Origin: Halomonas sp. JB37
GTDB lineage: Bacteria > Pseudomonadota > Gammaproteobacteria > Pseudomonadales > Halomonadaceae
NCBI RefSeq assembly: GCF_002332255.1
Contig: NZ_NRGW01000001.1
Location: forward strand, 124,001-188,000
Length of the DNA: 64,000 bases
Direction: 5' to 3'
Shown here piece after piece: positions 25,173 through 34,587 of the stretch. Position 1 is the stretch's first letter; every line of letters begins with the position of its first letter. The position numbers and the translations under genes were made by a program. The notes beneath the pieces are model-generated. The model was not told the DNA's origin and did no database searches. It saw nothing but the letters and a program-made list of their open reading frames with translations.

Positions 25173-26318
25173 TTAGGGCTTCATATCTTCGAAAAAGCTT
25201 TTAACGCTATCGAAGAAGCCGCTTTTCTTAGGCGAATGGCTGTGGCTGTTACTGCCGTCAAAACTCTCCTGAAGCTGGCGCAGTAAATCGCGCTGCTCGT
25301 CGTTGAGTTTCACCGGTGTTTCCACGACCACTTTGCACAACAGGTCGCCAGCGACGCCGCCACGTACCGGCTTAACGCCTTTACCACGTAAGCGGAAAAG
25401 CTTTCCGGTTTGAGTTTCCGGCGGAATCTTTAGCTTCACACGGCCATTGAGCGTCGGCACTTCAAGCTCACCGCCTAACGCAGCATCAACAAAGTTGATC
25501 GGCACTTCACACTGCAGGTGCTTACCGTCACGCTGGAAGATGTGGTGTGGCTTGATCGATACCTGAACGTAAAGATCGCCTGCCGGACCACCGTTGACCC
25601 CGCTTTCGCCTTCGCTGTTTAAACGAATGCGGTCGCCGGTATCCACGCCGGGCGGAATCTTAACGGAGAGTGTCCGCGTTTCGCGCACACGCCCTTCGCT
25701 ATTACACTTATGGCAAGGCACCTTGATGTGCTGACCAGAGCCGTGACACGTCGGGCACGTTTGCTGCACGGCAAAGAAGCCCTGCTGCATGCGCACCTGG
25801 CCGTGGCCATGGCAGGTAGGGCACGTATCTTTAGAGGAACCCGGTTCAGCACCACCGCCATCACAGCGATCGCATTCAATATGGCGTGGCACGCGAATAT
25901 CAACCGTGGTGCCAGCTACCGCGCTTTCCAGGTCCAGCTCTAGGTTGTAGCGTAGGTCTGAACCACGAGCGGGTGCGTTAGGGCCACGACGACGACCACC
26001 GCCGCCACCAAAGATATCGCCAAACACATCGCCAAAGATATCGCTGAAATCGCCGGCACCCGCACCCGCGCCGCCGAAACCGCCGCCCTGACCGTCAACG
26101 CCCGCATGGCCAAACTGGTCATAAGCAGCGCGCTTTTCGCCATCGCTAAGCACTTCATAGGCTTCAGACACCTCGCGGAATTTCTCTGCTGAGGTGTTAT
26201 CGTCCGGATTTCTATCAGGGTGGAATTTTTGCGCCAGACGGCGATAGGCCTGCTTGATCTGTTTCTGATCGGCCCCTTTTTCAACACCCAGGACTTCGTA
26301 ATAATCGCGTTTGGACAT
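25173..26318 (-). CDS. dnaJ: Chaperone DnaJ (Hsp40)
   Basis: Cochaperone that delivers substrates to DnaK and stimulates its ATPase. The 381-residue type I protein has a J domain (1-70, HPD motif near residue 33), a Gly/Phe linker (about 75-120), four zinc-binding repeats ([32 protein letters not shown]) and the C-terminal peptide-binding region. Follows dnaK by 138 bases including a hairpin. Confidence 0.98.
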   Translation of the reverse strand: MSKRDYYEVLGVEKGADQKQIKQAYRRLAQKFHPDRNPDDNTSAEKFREVSEAYEVLSDGEKRAAYDQFGHAGVDGQGGGFGGAGAGAGDFSDIFGDVFGDIFGGGGGRRRGPNAPARGSDLRYNLELDLESAVAGTTVDIRVPRHIECDRCDGGGAEPGSSKDTCPTCHGHGQVRMQQGFFAVQQTCPTCHGSGQHIKVPCHKCNSEGRVRETRTLSVKIPPGVDTGDRIRLNSEGESGVNGGPAGDLYVQVSIKPHHIFQRDGKHLQCEVPINFVDAALGGELEVPTLNGRVKLKIPPETQTGKLFRLRGKGVKPVRGGVAGDLLCKVVVETPVKLNDEQRDLLRQLQESFDGSNSHSHSPKKSGFFDSVKSFFEDMKP

Positions 26319-26405
26319 AGGCCCTACGCCTCCTGGTTAGCTGCGCATTTCACTGCGCCTTTTAACACACATTTAACGACGCGCGTCTTGGCTGCGGAAA
26401 CAGCA

Positions 26406-26427
26406 ACGCGGGAGTAGGCTCCCGCGT
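26406..26427 (-). other. Hairpin between dnaK and dnaJ
   Basis: A perfect 9-bp GC stem (ACGCGGGAG) with a 4-base loop and no T run lies in the dnaK-dnaJ gap. It is more likely an mRNA processing or stability element, or weak attenuator, than a terminator. Confidence 0.5.
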
Positions 26428-26456
26428 CACCGCACTGCTTGTCAGAAAGACGTTAC

Positions 26457-28391
26457 TTACGGCTTTTTCTGATCGTCGTTCACTTCTTCATACTCAGCAT
26501 CAACGACATCATCTTCCGGCTTGGTGCTGGCATCTTCAGCGCCTTCACCGCCCTCTTGCTGAGCCGCTTCTGCCTGCTCGGCGTACATCTTCTGAGCTAG
26601 CTGGCCAGAGGCTTCGGTCAGCGCATCCAGTTTCTTCTGGATGTTATCGACATCGTCGCCTTTCACAGCTTCTTCCAGCTCAGTGATAGCGGTCTCGATA
26701 GCCTGTTTCTCGTCATCAGTCGCTTTATCGCCAGCTTCTTCCAACGTTTTGCGCGTGGCGTGAATCATGCCATCAGCTTGGTTGCGCAGCTGCACTAGCG
26801 TTTCGAACTTTTTGTCCTCTTCCGCGTGTGCTTCAGCGTCGCGCACCATTTGCTCGACTTCTTCATCTGACAAGCCGCTAGAGGCCTTGATGATGATGGA
26901 CTGCTCTTTACCTGTCGCCTTATCTTTCGCCGACACGTTAAGGATACCGTTAGCATCCAAGTCAAAAGCGACTTCGATCTGCGGCACGCCGCGCGGTGCA
27001 GGCGGAATGTCGGCAAGGTCAAAACGACCCAGCGATTTGTTCTGCGAGACCTGTTTACGCTCACCCTGCACGGCGTGAATGGTCACCGCCGTTTGGTTGT
27101 CGTCCGCGGTCGAGAAGGTTTGCGTCTTCTTGGTCGGGATAGTGGTGTTCTTATCGATTAGCGGCGTCATTACGCCACCCAGGGTTTCAATACCCAGGGT
27201 CAGCGGCGTCACGTCAAGCAGCAGCACGTCTTTAACGTCACCGCCCAATACGCCGCCCTGAATCGCTGCACCTACGGCAACCGCTTCGTCAGGGTTAACG
27301 TCTTTGCGGGCTTCTTTACCAAAGAAGTCAGCGGCTTTCTTCTGCACCATCGGCATACGCGTCTGACCACCGACCAAGATGACTTCGTCGATTTCAGAAG
27401 CGGACAAACCAGCGTCTTTCAGCGCCATTTTGCACGGCTCAAGCGAACGCTGAACCAGATCTTCTACCAGTGATTCAAGCTTAGCGCGTGTCACTTTAAC
27501 GTTAAGGTGTTTCGGACCGGTGTTATCAGCCGTGATGTACGGCAGGTTGACGTCGGTATGTTGCGCGCTAGACAGCTCAATTTTAGCTTTCTCAGCCGCT
27601 TCTTTCAGGCGCTGCATAGCTAAGTTGTCGCCGGAAAGATTAATACCGCTATCCGCTTTGAACTGGTCAACTAAGTAGTTAATCAGCGCCAAGTCGAAAT
27701 CTTCGCCGCCCAGGAAGGTGTCGCCATTGGTGGCCAACACTTCAAACTGAGTTTCGCCGTCAACGTCAGCAATTTCGATGATAGAAATATCGAAAGTACC
27801 GCCACCCAGGTCATAAACCGCGATGGTTTTGTCGCCGCGCGACTTGTCCATACCGTAGGCCAGTGCGGCTGCGGTCGGCTCGTTGATAATGCGCTTAACG
27901 TCTAGACCCGCGATGCGGCCGGCATCTTTAGTCGCCTGACGCTGGCTGTCGTTAAAGTAGGCCGGTACGGTAATAACCGCTTCGGTGACCGCTTCGCCCA
28001 AGTAGTCTTCGGCGGTCTTTTTCATTTTCTTCAGCACTTCCGCACTAACCTGCGGGGGTGCCATTTTTTTGCCTTTTACTTCAACCCACGCATCACCGTT
28101 GTCTGCTTCGGCGATTTTGTAAGGCACCATCTTGATGTCTTTTTGGACAACGTCGTCTTTAAAACGACGGCCAATTAGGCGCTTGATGGCATACAGCGTA
28201 TTTTCTGGGTTGGTGACCGCTTGACGCTTGGCGGCCTGGCCAACCAGCGTTTCACCATCGTCGGTATAGGCGATGATAGAAGGCGTAGTACGACCACCTT
28301 CAGCATTTTCAATAACTTTAGCACTGTCACCATCAAGCACGGCCACACAAGAGTTGGTGGTGCCCAGGTCGATACCAATAATACGTCCCAT
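26457..28391 (-). CDS. dnaK: Chaperone DnaK (Hsp70)
   Basis: ATP-dependent chaperone for folding and protein quality control. The 644-residue product begins [14 protein letters not shown], has the nucleotide-binding domain (1-about 385, including [11 protein letters not shown] and the [10 protein letters not shown] motif), the linker DVLLLDVTP and the substrate-binding domain with a lid and an acidic EEVNDD-type tail. The ATG at 28391 has GAGG 8 bases upstream; the open frame before it is leader. Preceded by its own sigma32-like promoter in the grpE-dnaK gap. Confidence 0.98.
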   Translation of the reverse strand: MGRIIGIDLGTTNSCVAVLDGDSAKVIENAEGGRTTPSIIAYTDDGETLVGQAAKRQAVTNPENTLYAIKRLIGRRFKDDVVQKDIKMVPYKIAEADNGDAWVEVKGKKMAPPQVSAEVLKKMKKTAEDYLGEAVTEAVITVPAYFNDSQRQATKDAGRIAGLDVKRIINEPTAAALAYGMDKSRGDKTIAVYDLGGGTFDISIIEIADVDGETQFEVLATNGDTFLGGEDFDLALINYLVDQFKADSGINLSGDNLAMQRLKEAAEKAKIELSSAQHTDVNLPYITADNTGPKHLNVKVTRAKLESLVEDLVQRSLEPCKMALKDAGLSASEIDEVILVGGQTRMPMVQKKAADFFGKEARKDVNPDEAVAVGAAIQGGVLGGDVKDVLLLDVTPLTLGIETLGGVMTPLIDKNTTIPTKKTQTFSTADDNQTAVTIHAVQGERKQVSQNKSLGRFDLADIPPAPRGVPQIEVAFDLDANGILNVSAKDKATGKEQSIIIKASSGLSDEEVEQMVRDAEAHAEEDKKFETLVQLRNQADGMIHATRKTLEEAGDKATDDEKQAIETAITELEEAVKGDDVDNIQKKLDALTEASGQLAQKMYAEQAEAAQQEGGEGAEDASTKPEDDVVDAEYEEVNDDQKKP

Positions 28392-28469
28392 AGCAATAAC
28401 CTCGAATTTGGTAGTTATAAACAAAAAATTTAAAACATAACTGCGGGTTTCCCCGCGGGGTTGCCCTAT

Positions 28470-28497
28470 ATCTGGGGGCCGCCGCTAGCTTTTCAAG
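28470..28497 (-). promoter_or_regulatory. Sigma32-type promoter for dnaK
   Basis: On the minus strand CTTGAAA, 13 bases, then CCCCAGAT, against the heat-shock consensus CTTGAAA-N13..15-CCCCATNT: the -35 is perfect and the -10 has one mismatch. It lies in the grpE-dnaK gap about 80 bases before the dnaK ATG. A CCCCGCGGGG palindrome lies in the leader. Confidence 0.8.
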
Positions 28498-28527
28498 GGT
28501 TTTTTCACACCTTGTGTCACCAATTGC

Positions 28528-29169
28528 TTAATTGGCTTTCTGGCTCACGATAACCATCGCCGGGCGCACAAGGCGTCCGTTAAGCAAATAACCTTTCTGC
28601 ATGACATCCATCACGGTATTAGGATCAAGCTCCGGATTGGGCACCATGGCCATCGCCTCATGCACCTGAGGGTCGAAAGGCTCGCCATGGGGCTCGATGC
28701 TCTCAACGCCAAATTTATTGAGCGCATCCAGCTGCATTCTTAACGTCATGGAGACACCTTCACGGTGCACATCAGAAGCATCTTCTTCCATGTTTTCCAG
28801 CGCTTTCTCAAGGCTGTCCACCACTGGCAACAGCTCTTTGACAAACTTTTCGAGCGCGAACTTGCGGGCTTTGTCGGCTTCTTGCTCGGCTCGACGGCGC
28901 ACGTTTTGCGCTTCGGCAGCGGCGCGCAGCGCTTGGTCTTTTGCTTCGGCTAAGCTTTGCTCTAGCTCATCGACCTTGGCAGCCAGCATTTCAGCTTCAG
29001 GGTTATCAAGACTGCCGTCTAACGGCTCGTCGTCGTTAATTAACCCTTCCAGCTCGCCTTCCAGCAAGCGCTCTTCGGCGGCTTTTTCAGCCGCCTGTTC
29101 AGCGCCGTCTGCTTCATGCTCGTGGCGGCTCAATTCGTCATCTAACGGAGTTTGCGGTTCTTTCGCCAT
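28528..29169 (-). CDS. grpE: Nucleotide exchange factor GrpE
   Basis: Dimeric exchange factor that releases ADP from DnaK. The 213-residue product has an acidic N-terminal stretch (about 1-65), a long coiled coil (about 60-135) and the compact C-terminal beta domain with the family motif near [22 protein letters not shown]. First gene of grpE-dnaK-dnaJ, divergent from recN and preceded by a sigma32-like promoter. Confidence 0.97.
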   Translation of the reverse strand: MAKEPQTPLDDELSRHEHEADGAEQAAEKAAEERLLEGELEGLINDDEPLDGSLDNPEAEMLAAKVDELEQSLAEAKDQALRAAAEAQNVRRRAEQEADKARKFALEKFVKELLPVVDSLEKALENMEEDASDVHREGVSMTLRMQLDALNKFGVESIEPHGEPFDPQVHEAMAMVPNPELDPNTVMDVMQKGYLLNGRLVRPAMVIVSQKAN

Positions 29170-29246
29170 GTTGTGCTCCTAAAAAGTAAGGCGCTTCTAC
29201 ACCAAGTTGCGCGCAAAGAGACAAGTTCATAATTAGCTATGCACGC

Positions 29247-29275
29247 TATATGGGGGCCATAAACGCCATCTCAAG
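29247..29275 (-). promoter_or_regulatory. Sigma32-type promoter for grpE
   Basis: On the minus strand CTTGAGA, exactly 13 bases, then CCCCATATA, one mismatch from the heat-shock consensus. It lies about 80 bases before the grpE ATG in the divergent grpE/recN gap. Confidence 0.85.
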
Positions 29276-29367
29276 AGGTGCATTGAAGTGAGTTATTAAC
29301 TACTGTATAAATCAACAACTATTGGATAAGTATCCAGCTTCTGCGCCATACCGCCTCAGGAGGCGTC

Positions 29368-31041
29368 ATGCTCACTCAGCTAGCTATTCAAGATTTCGCC
29401 ATTGTCGATCACTTAGAGCTCGATTTAACCGGTGGCATGACCGCCATTACCGGGGAAACCGGGGCGGGTAAATCGATTCTCTTAGGCGCCCTCGGGCTAT
29501 GCCTGGGCGAACGTGCCGATGCCGGCAGCGTGCGCCACGGACGCGAACGCACCGACCTCTCTGCGCGCTTTGATATTCAGCACCTGCCCGCCGCCATTGA
29601 GTGGCTCACGTCTCGTGACCTGCCTTCTGAAGAATGCTTGCTACGGCGCATTGTGACCGCCAGCGGCCGCTCTAAAGCATGGATTAATGGTCATCCCGCC
29701 ACTATCTCGGATCTAAAATCGCTCGGCGAACAGCTTATTCAGATCCACGGGCAGCACGCTCACCATGCGCTAATGCGCGAAGAGACGCACCTTGCCTTAC
29801 TGGATGATTATGCCGGTCTCAATAGCGCAACCTCTCAATTAGCGGAGACGTTTCGTGAATGGCGCAACGCGCGCCGCCAGCTTAAAAAACTCAGCGAAGA
29901 AGGCAGTGAGGTAGAAGCCAAACGGCAGTTGCTGCGTTATCAGGTGGAAGAACTGGATCAGCTCGGCTTGGCGGAGGGCGAGCTAGCAACACTGGAGGAA
30001 GAGCAACATACGCTCGCCCATGCCGAAGAAACCCTGCGCGAAACCCAATTTGCCGCCGACTGCTGCGCCGGTGATGAAAGCGGCGCGCTGTCGTTATTAA
30101 ATCAAGCCTTCGCACACTTAAGCGCGCTGCCAGGCAGCGACAAAGGCACCTTGGCCAATACGCTCGCCATGCTAGGCGATGCACGTATTCAGGTAGAAGA
30201 AGCGTCTAGCGAGCTAAATCGCCTCGCAAGCACCACCGAGCTAGATCCTGAACGCCTCGCCTGGGTTGAGGAGAGAATGACCGATGTCCATCGGATTGCC
30301 CGTAAACATCATGTTGCCCCTGAAGAGCTCTGCGCCCTGCATGCCGATTTACAGCGAGAAGTTGCGCAGCTCAATGAAGGAGGCAATGATCTTGAAGCCT
30401 TAAGCGCTCAAGTCGTCGAATATCGTGAGCACTATCGTCAAGAAGCCAAAAAAATTAGCGATAATCGTCAAAAAGCCGCGCTTCGCCTGGGCAAAGAAGT
30501 GCAGCAGCAGCTGGGCTACTTAGCCATGGGCAAAGCACGCTTTGAAGTAGACGTCATCGCGAAAGATGCGCCTAGTCCAGAAGGACTAGACCGGGTGCAG
30601 TTTTTGATCAGCGCCAACCCTGGGCAGCCCGCCAGACCGCTTACCAAAGTAGCCTCCGGCGGCGAGCTATCGCGGATCAGCTTGGCGATTCAAGTGGTTG
30701 CCGCAACGCACTCAACCGTTCCCAGCCTAGTGTTTGATGAGGTAGACGTAGGTATTTCGGGCGCCACCGCAGAAATTGTTGGCCAACTGCTGCGCAAGTT
30801 AGGCCAAAACGGCCAGGTAATGACCGTTACTCACCTGCCCCAGGTGGCGGCACAGGCGCACCAACACTTACATATCGAAAAGCAGGCAAAACGCGACACT
30901 ACGCTCACCCAAATGGCACTGCTCGATGAACGCGGCCGTATCAGCGAGCTTGCGCGCATGCTTGGCGGTGTCACACTCTCTGATCAAACGCTCGCACACG
31001 CCCGCGAGATGCTTCACGCCAGCCAGCGTCCGCCGCACTAA
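29368..31041 (+). CDS. recN: DNA repair protein RecN
   Basis: SMC-like ATPase acting in double-strand break repair. The 557-residue product has Walker A GETGAGKS near residue 30, a coiled-coil middle (about 150-370) and the C-terminal half ATPase with the signature VASGGELSRISLA and Walker B VFDEVDVGISG. Divergent from grpE, convergent with fur. Start ATG has an AGGAGG ribosome site 5 bases upstream. No LexA box was recognised by eye in the upstream gap. Confidence 0.96.
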   Translation: MLTQLAIQDFAIVDHLELDLTGGMTAITGETGAGKSILLGALGLCLGERADAGSVRHGRERTDLSARFDIQHLPAAIEWLTSRDLPSEECLLRRIVTASGRSKAWINGHPATISDLKSLGEQLIQIHGQHAHHALMREETHLALLDDYAGLNSATSQLAETFREWRNARRQLKKLSEEGSEVEAKRQLLRYQVEELDQLGLAEGELATLEEEQHTLAHAEETLRETQFAADCCAGDESGALSLLNQAFAHLSALPGSDKGTLANTLAMLGDARIQVEEASSELNRLASTTELDPERLAWVEERMTDVHRIARKHHVAPEELCALHADLQREVAQLNEGGNDLEALSAQVVEYREHYRQEAKKISDNRQKAALRLGKEVQQQLGYLAMGKARFEVDVIAKDAPSPEGLDRVQFLISANPGQPARPLTKVASGGELSRISLAIQVVAATHSTVPSLVFDEVDVGISGATAEIVGQLLRKLGQNGQVMTVTHLPQVAAQAHQHLHIEKQAKRDTTLTQMALLDERGRISELARMLGGVTLSDQTLAHAREMLHASQRPPH

Positions 31042-31089
31042 TTTTTTAAACGCACGCATTTTTCAACATTAACGCGGCGCTTTACACAA

Positions 31090-31120
31090 ACAATCTACAC
31101 AGACAATCTACACAAACAAG
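31090..31120. repeat. 13-bp imperfect tandem repeat after recN
   Basis: Two near-identical 13-base units (acaatctacacag, acaatctacacaa) plus a partial third unit precede the long hairpin between recN and fur. Non-coding. Confidence 0.65.
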
Positions 31121-31121
31121 A

Positions 31122-31184
31122 AAGCGCCCTGCCTACTTGGCGAATTCCATGCTTAAGGAATTCGACCAAATAGGTAGGGCGCTT
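31122..31184. terminator. Long 27-bp hairpin between convergent recN and fur
   Basis: Arms 31122-31148 and 31157-31184 are almost perfectly complementary (two mismatches or wobbles and one bulge) around an 8-base loop. It lies between two convergent genes and may serve as a bidirectional terminator, but it is longer than usual and has no strong T run. A mobile palindromic element is an alternative. Confidence 0.6.
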
Positions 31185-31221
31185 GTGCTTTCTCTTCACA
31201 AACAGATCCGACCTACGAATA

Positions 31222-31674
31222 TTATTTTCTATTCGTCGGGCCACTGTCCTGGCGCGTTACGTCAGACCCGCGCGGGCGAACATAAAGCACCAGCGCATGA
31301 TCTACTAACTCGTAGCCATGCTCTTCGGCAATCTCTTGCTGACGACGTTCAATGATTTCATCTACAAATTCAATGATTTCGCCGCTTTCAAGGCACACCA
31401 TATGATCATGGTGGTCCTCTTGAGTCATCTCAAATACCGCGTGGCCTCCGTCAAAATTATGACGAATAACCAGTCCCGCCGACTCAAATTGAGTCAATAC
31501 GCGGTACACGGTTGCCAAGCCAACGTCTTCGCCCGCATCAATCAGTGTTTTGTACACTTCTTCAGCGCTGAGGTGGTGTTGGCCCGAAACATTTTCGAGA
31601 ATTTGAAGTATCTTGACGCGCGGCAGGGTCACTTTTAGACCGGCTTTGCGCAATTCATGGTTCTGATCGGCCAT
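31222..31674 (-). CDS. fur: Ferric uptake regulator Fur
   Basis: Fe(II)-responsive repressor of iron acquisition genes. The 150-residue product has an N-terminal winged helix (1-about 85, with KVTLPRVKILQIL and the LATVYRVLTQFE recognition helix) and a C-terminal dimerisation domain with the HHDHMVCLESG metal site. The ATG at 31674 is chosen because homologues begin MADQNxELRKAGLK. Divergent from bamE, as in many gammaproteobacteria. A likely target is the iron ABC operon at 21.2 kb. Confidence 0.97.
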   Translation of the reverse strand: MADQNHELRKAGLKVTLPRVKILQILENVSGQHHLSAEEVYKTLIDAGEDVGLATVYRVLTQFESAGLVIRHNFDGGHAVFEMTQEDHHDHMVCLESGEIIEFVDEIIERRQQEIAEEHGYELVDHALVLYVRPRGSDVTRQDSGPTNRK

Positions 31675-31746
31675 GGTCGCTCTTCGCAGTAACAGGTTAG
31701 GTCGGGTATGATCAACCGAAACCACGATAGTGAAGAACAGGCCCAA

Positions 31747-32205
31747 ATGCAAAAATTGACTCGAATCATCACACTTTCCGTCGCCCTTACCGTTGTGAGT
31801 GGCTGCAGCTACGTCGGCGTATACAAACGCGACATCCCTCAAGGTAATCTGGTAACCCAAGAGATGGTGAGCCAGCTTCAGCCGGGCATGACCCAAGAAC
31901 AGGTGGTTTATGTGATGGGCAGACCTTTGCTGGAAGCGCCCTTCGACGCTAGCCAGTGGGACTATGTGTTCCGCGTAGACAAAGCCTATGGCGGTGTCGA
32001 GCAGCGCCGCGTCACCCTGGCTTTCGATCCACAGGGCCGTTTAGCCAACATTGAACAAGAAGGCGATTTATCCCAAGCGCTGCCCATAGATGTAGACAGT
32101 AATATGGGGCCTGCAACCGAAGGGTCTAACCCCATGCTTATGCAGCCTGATGAAAGCACGCAAAACGTAGCGCCCATCAGCACACAGCCCGCCTCACAGC
32201 TTTGA
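31747..32205 (+). CDS. bamE: Outer membrane assembly lipoprotein BamE
   Basis: Subunit of the BAM complex that inserts beta-barrel proteins in the outer membrane. The 152-residue product has a lipoprotein signal ending in the lipobox VSGC and the SmpA/OmlA motif region (GNLVTQEMVSQLQPGMTQEQV and VMGRPLL). AGG lies 6 bases before the ATG at 31747; an ATG 13 codons upstream is less likely. The C-terminal tail (about 110-152) is longer than in E. coli. Divergent from fur, convergent with rnfH. Confidence 0.94.
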   Translation: MQKLTRIITLSVALTVVSGCSYVGVYKRDIPQGNLVTQEMVSQLQPGMTQEQVVYVMGRPLLEAPFDASQWDYVFRVDKAYGGVEQRRVTLAFDPQGRLANIEQEGDLSQALPIDVDSNMGPATEGSNPMLMQPDESTQNVAPISTQPASQL

Positions 32206-32212
32206 TGCGGGG

Positions 32213-32530
32213 CTAGCGCCCCTGGTCGCTCGCTTGGCGCTTTGCGCGCTCTAGGCGAGCCGCCTTGGGGTCGATGGCCAGCGGCCGATATACCTCGACC
32301 CGATCGCCCTCACGCAGGGCCTGGGTGTCGGGGCTGCGTAGCGCTTTACCGAAAATACCCAGCGGCGCTTGTTCGAACGTGCCGCTGGGTAGTTCGGGAA
32401 ACAGCGCGGGCAAATCGGCACGCTCAACGGCTTGGCGGGCTGTGGTTCCTTCAGGCACGCGCAGAGCCACCAGGCGCTGTTTGTGCGGCAAGGCATAGGC
32501 CACTTCAACCGTGAGCGTTTCAGCGGCCAT
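32213..32530 (-). CDS. rnfH: RnfH family (ubiquitin-like fold) protein
   Basis: A 105-residue member of the RnfH/YfjF family with a beta-grasp fold: VEVAYALPHKQRLVALRVPEGTTARQAV at the start and GDRVEVYRPLAIDPKAARLERA near the end, the family hallmark. Function is uncertain. It starts within the end of ratA (11-base overlap), so the pair is coupled like a ratA-rnfH operon in E. coli, where it was once proposed as a toxin-antitoxin pair. Confidence 0.93.
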   Translation of the reverse strand: MAAETLTVEVAYALPHKQRLVALRVPEGTTARQAVERADLPALFPELPSGTFEQAPLGIFGKALRSPDTQALREGDRVEVYRPLAIDPKAARLERAKRQASDQGR

Positions 32531-32954
32531 ATAGCTCGTTAGCGCGCTTGGTGAAGGCATCAACGAGCTGCCCCGCTATTTGTTGAAAGATCTTTCCAAA
32601 GGCCATACCTAAAAACCGGTTAGCAAATTCGAATTCCATTTCCAGGCTGACTTTACAGGCGCCCTCCCCCATAGGAGTAAACATCCAGCGACCTTTGAGC
32701 TGCTTAAACGGTCCTTTTACTAGCGACATTTCTATCCGTTCAGGCTCGAAAAGATCATTACGGGTAGTAATCGTTTGTTCAACACCGGCGCGACCAAGGG
32801 TCATTTCACCGATGAGATGCACATCATCATGCTCTATCAGACGCGCTTGACGACACCCAGGCAAAAACTCAGGGTAACGCTCAAAGTCGTTGACCAGATC
32901 GAACATTTTCTGGGGGGTGTGCCGCACTAAGGCGGAACGATTGACGGTTGGCAT
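32520..32954 (-). CDS. ratA: RatA/Coq10-like START-domain protein
   Basis: A 144-residue START-like protein. In E. coli RatA (YfjG) was described as inhibiting 70S association; homologues of Coq10 bind ubiquinone. Family signatures are the N-terminal PTVNRSALVRHTPQKMFDLV, YPEFLPGC and the C-terminal amphipathic FxKRANELYG segment. GGAGAGG lies just before the ATG at 32954. Divergent from smpB, the conserved arrangement. Confidence 0.93.
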   Translation of the reverse strand: MPTVNRSALVRHTPQKMFDLVNDFERYPEFLPGCRQARLIEHDDVHLIGEMTLGRAGVEQTITTRNDLFEPERIEMSLVKGPFKQLKGRWMFTPMGEGACKVSLEMEFEFANRFLGMAFGKIFQQIAGQLVDAFTKRANELYGR

Positions 32955-33079
32955 TGACCTCTCCGCTGACTTCACAGTGCCCAAAGCGTATCATGGGAAA
33001 TATTTTTCAGATCTTAAATGGTATCACGCCTCCCCCAATAACGAAGGGGATGCCACTGACAGATTAAATATGAGGTTCC

Positions 33080-33571
33080 ATGGCCACTAAGAAAGGTAAA
33101 AGCAAAGTATCTGGCAGCGGCGTTATCGCCCAGAACAAGAAGGCGCGGTTTGAATACCATATCGACGAGACCTTCGAGGCAGGATTAGTGCTGGCTGGTT
33201 GGGAAGTCAAAAGCCTGCGCGCAGGAAAAGCCCAGCTCACCGACACCTATATCTTGGTGCGTAACGGCGAAGCGTTTCTACTGGGTAGCCATTTCATGCC
33301 GCTCAATACCACCAGCACTCACGAAATTGCTGACCCAACGCGTACCCGCAAACTACTGCTGCATCGTAAAGAGATTGCCAAAATCTTTTCGATCACCCAG
33401 GACAAAGGCCACACCTGCGTGCCCTTAAAGCTTTACTGGACACGTAACAAAGTGAAGTGCGAACTGGCGCTAGTGACCGGCAAACAGCTGCACGACAAAC
33501 GTGCCACGGAAAAAGATCGCGACTGGAATCGTCAAAAAGGACGAATCATGCGGGAACATAGCAAGGCATAA
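33080..33571 (+). CDS. smpB: SsrA-binding protein SmpB
   Basis: Binds tmRNA and brings it to stalled ribosomes for trans-translation. The 163-residue OB-fold protein shows [29 protein letters not shown], and the C-terminal [10 protein letters not shown] plus basic tail that enters the mRNA channel. It lies 45 bases before ssrA, the usual linkage. Confidence 0.98.
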   Translation: MATKKGKSKVSGSGVIAQNKKARFEYHIDETFEAGLVLAGWEVKSLRAGKAQLTDTYILVRNGEAFLLGSHFMPLNTTSTHEIADPTRTRKLLLHRKEIAKIFSITQDKGHTCVPLKLYWTRNKVKCELALVTGKQLHDKRATEKDRDWNRQKGRIMREHSKA

Positions 33572-33616
33572 CTGGTCAATTGGAAGTGAGCACGTTAGAA
33601 TGCTCACCTGTAATAA

Positions 33617-33995
33617 GGGGGCGACATGGTTTCGACGCCGGTGACAACCCTTGCGGTGCATGCCGAGAGCGTGATGTATCTCGTAAATCCCACATCACGA
33701 AAAAATAGTCGCAAATGACGAAAACTACGCTCAAGGCGCGCTAGCAGCTTAAACTGTTAGCTTCTTGCCTGGCCCCAAGGTGATGTGCCTATTCATCTCT
33801 GCGGGGATATGAGCCAAAGCTGATAGGACCGCGGCTGGTGGTGTCTTCTCGCCAACCGTTAAACTTTAGAAGGCTCGCGTTGCTGAATCCTGACCGTCGG
33901 AGTCAGTCGCGCTAAACTAAATGACGGAATCTAAGCATGTAGAGCCAATAGGCGCGTGCTGGCGGACGCGGGTTCAATTCCCGCCGCCTCCACCA
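33617..33995 (+). ncRNA. ssrA: Transfer-messenger RNA (tmRNA)
   Basis: A 379-base RNA with encoded CCA. The 5' GGGGGCG pairs with 3' CGCCTCC, giving the G3-U70 alanine identity pair. The 5' D-like region (GACATGGTTTCGACGCC) and T-arm (GCGGGTTCAATTCCCGC) are intact. The tag reading frame runs 33711-33752 and encodes ANDENYAQGALAA after the tRNA-borne Ala, ending in TAA. Its 3' end is the integration site of the element to the right, which restores the RNA's end. Confidence 0.97.
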
Positions 33996-34000
33996 GACAC
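33982..34000 (+). repeat. attL: 19-bp direct repeat at ssrA 3' end
   Basis: cgccgcctccaccagacac is the last 14 bases of ssrA plus 5 bases beyond. It is repeated exactly at 41057-41075, framing the integrated element. tmRNA 3' ends are classical targets of tyrosine integrases. Confidence 0.9.
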
Positions 34001-34011
34001 CCCTACAAATC

Positions 34012-34034
34012 AAGCACCTACGGGTGCTTTTTTT
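34012..34034 (+). terminator. ssrA terminator carried by the element
   Basis: AAGCACC and GGTGCTT form a 7-bp stem with a 4-base loop followed by seven T residues, 17 bases after the tmRNA end. It lies inside the element and substitutes for the chromosomal terminator at 41081-41110. Confidence 0.8.
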
Positions 34035-34223
34035 GTTTTCCCATCCAAAATACCAACCAAAGCAAAACGCTACTTTTCACCCTTTTGGGCGGTGGCTGGC
34101 TGGCGCTTGCCTATCCAAAATCAAAACCGATTTATCCACCATGCTGGCGCTTTTTCAATTCCTTGCATGGGACGCTGGTTCAAATCCGTGTTTGGGAATT
34201 GAACAGGGAAACCAAAGTTACCG

Positions 34224-34260
34224 CATCAGCCGCCTATTCCCAGCACATCAGCCGCCTATT
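34224..34260 (+). repeat. Direct repeat pair, 15 bp at 22-bp spacing
   Basis: catcagccgcctatt occurs exactly twice (34224-34238 and 34246-34260) in the left end of the element. The 22-bp spacing is about two helical turns, fitting protein arm sites, though chance or duplication is possible. Confidence 0.7.
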
Positions 34261-34480
34261 AGCGCCAGTCAGACAAACGAAAACAGCGCCATCACGGGCG
34301 CTGTAAATCCTTGGGGTAATCTTAGGGTAGGGGTGAGGCTTAGGCGCGTTCAATATGCCATGGTGTACAATGCTGGCATGAAGGTTTTTCCAGCATCAGT
34401 ACGCACAACGTGACCTCAGAAAAATCATCGAAGTGCCTGTTATTCACCTGCTTAACAGGCCACGCGCGCGTAAACATGTC

Positions 34481-34522
34481 TGAAAATCATCAGACCCTTT
34501 TTAAGGGGTATGAAAATCATCA
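34481..34522 (+). repeat. Direct repeat pair, 12 bp at 30-bp spacing
   Basis: tgaaaatcatca occurs at 34481-34492 and 34511-34522, flanking an imperfect ACCC(T)TTTTTAAGGGGT palindrome. Possible arm-type or regulator sites upstream of the lipoprotein. Confidence 0.65.
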
Positions 34523-34587
34523 CAGTGGCTGAGCAAGCAACGTAGTGCTAAATTGCTGCTTTAATTTATCTTTGGCTGGGGTGGCAT

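Larger units (their letters stand above)
34035..34587. other. Non-coding left end of the element
   Basis: About 550 bases without a convincing gene; open frames here have no ribosome site and no recognisable sequence. It holds two pairs of direct repeats (34224-34260 and 34481-34522), candidates for integrase or excisionase arm sites, and presumably the lipoprotein promoter. Confidence 0.5.

Noticed and set aside
32213..32954. RatA-RnfH as a toxin-antitoxin pair
   Set aside because: This was an early proposal for the E. coli homologues; sequence supports START-domain and ubiquitin-like folds, not a toxin-antitoxin call.
34160..34200. tRNA-like GGTTCAAATCC motif in the element
   Set aside because: It looks like a T-loop, but the flanking stem does not pair and no acceptor, D or anticodon arms could be found.
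34024..34413. Plus-strand open frames in the left end of the ssrA element
   Set aside because: They begin within the terminator T run, lack a Shine-Dalgarno and cross the direct repeats; no protein-like pattern.
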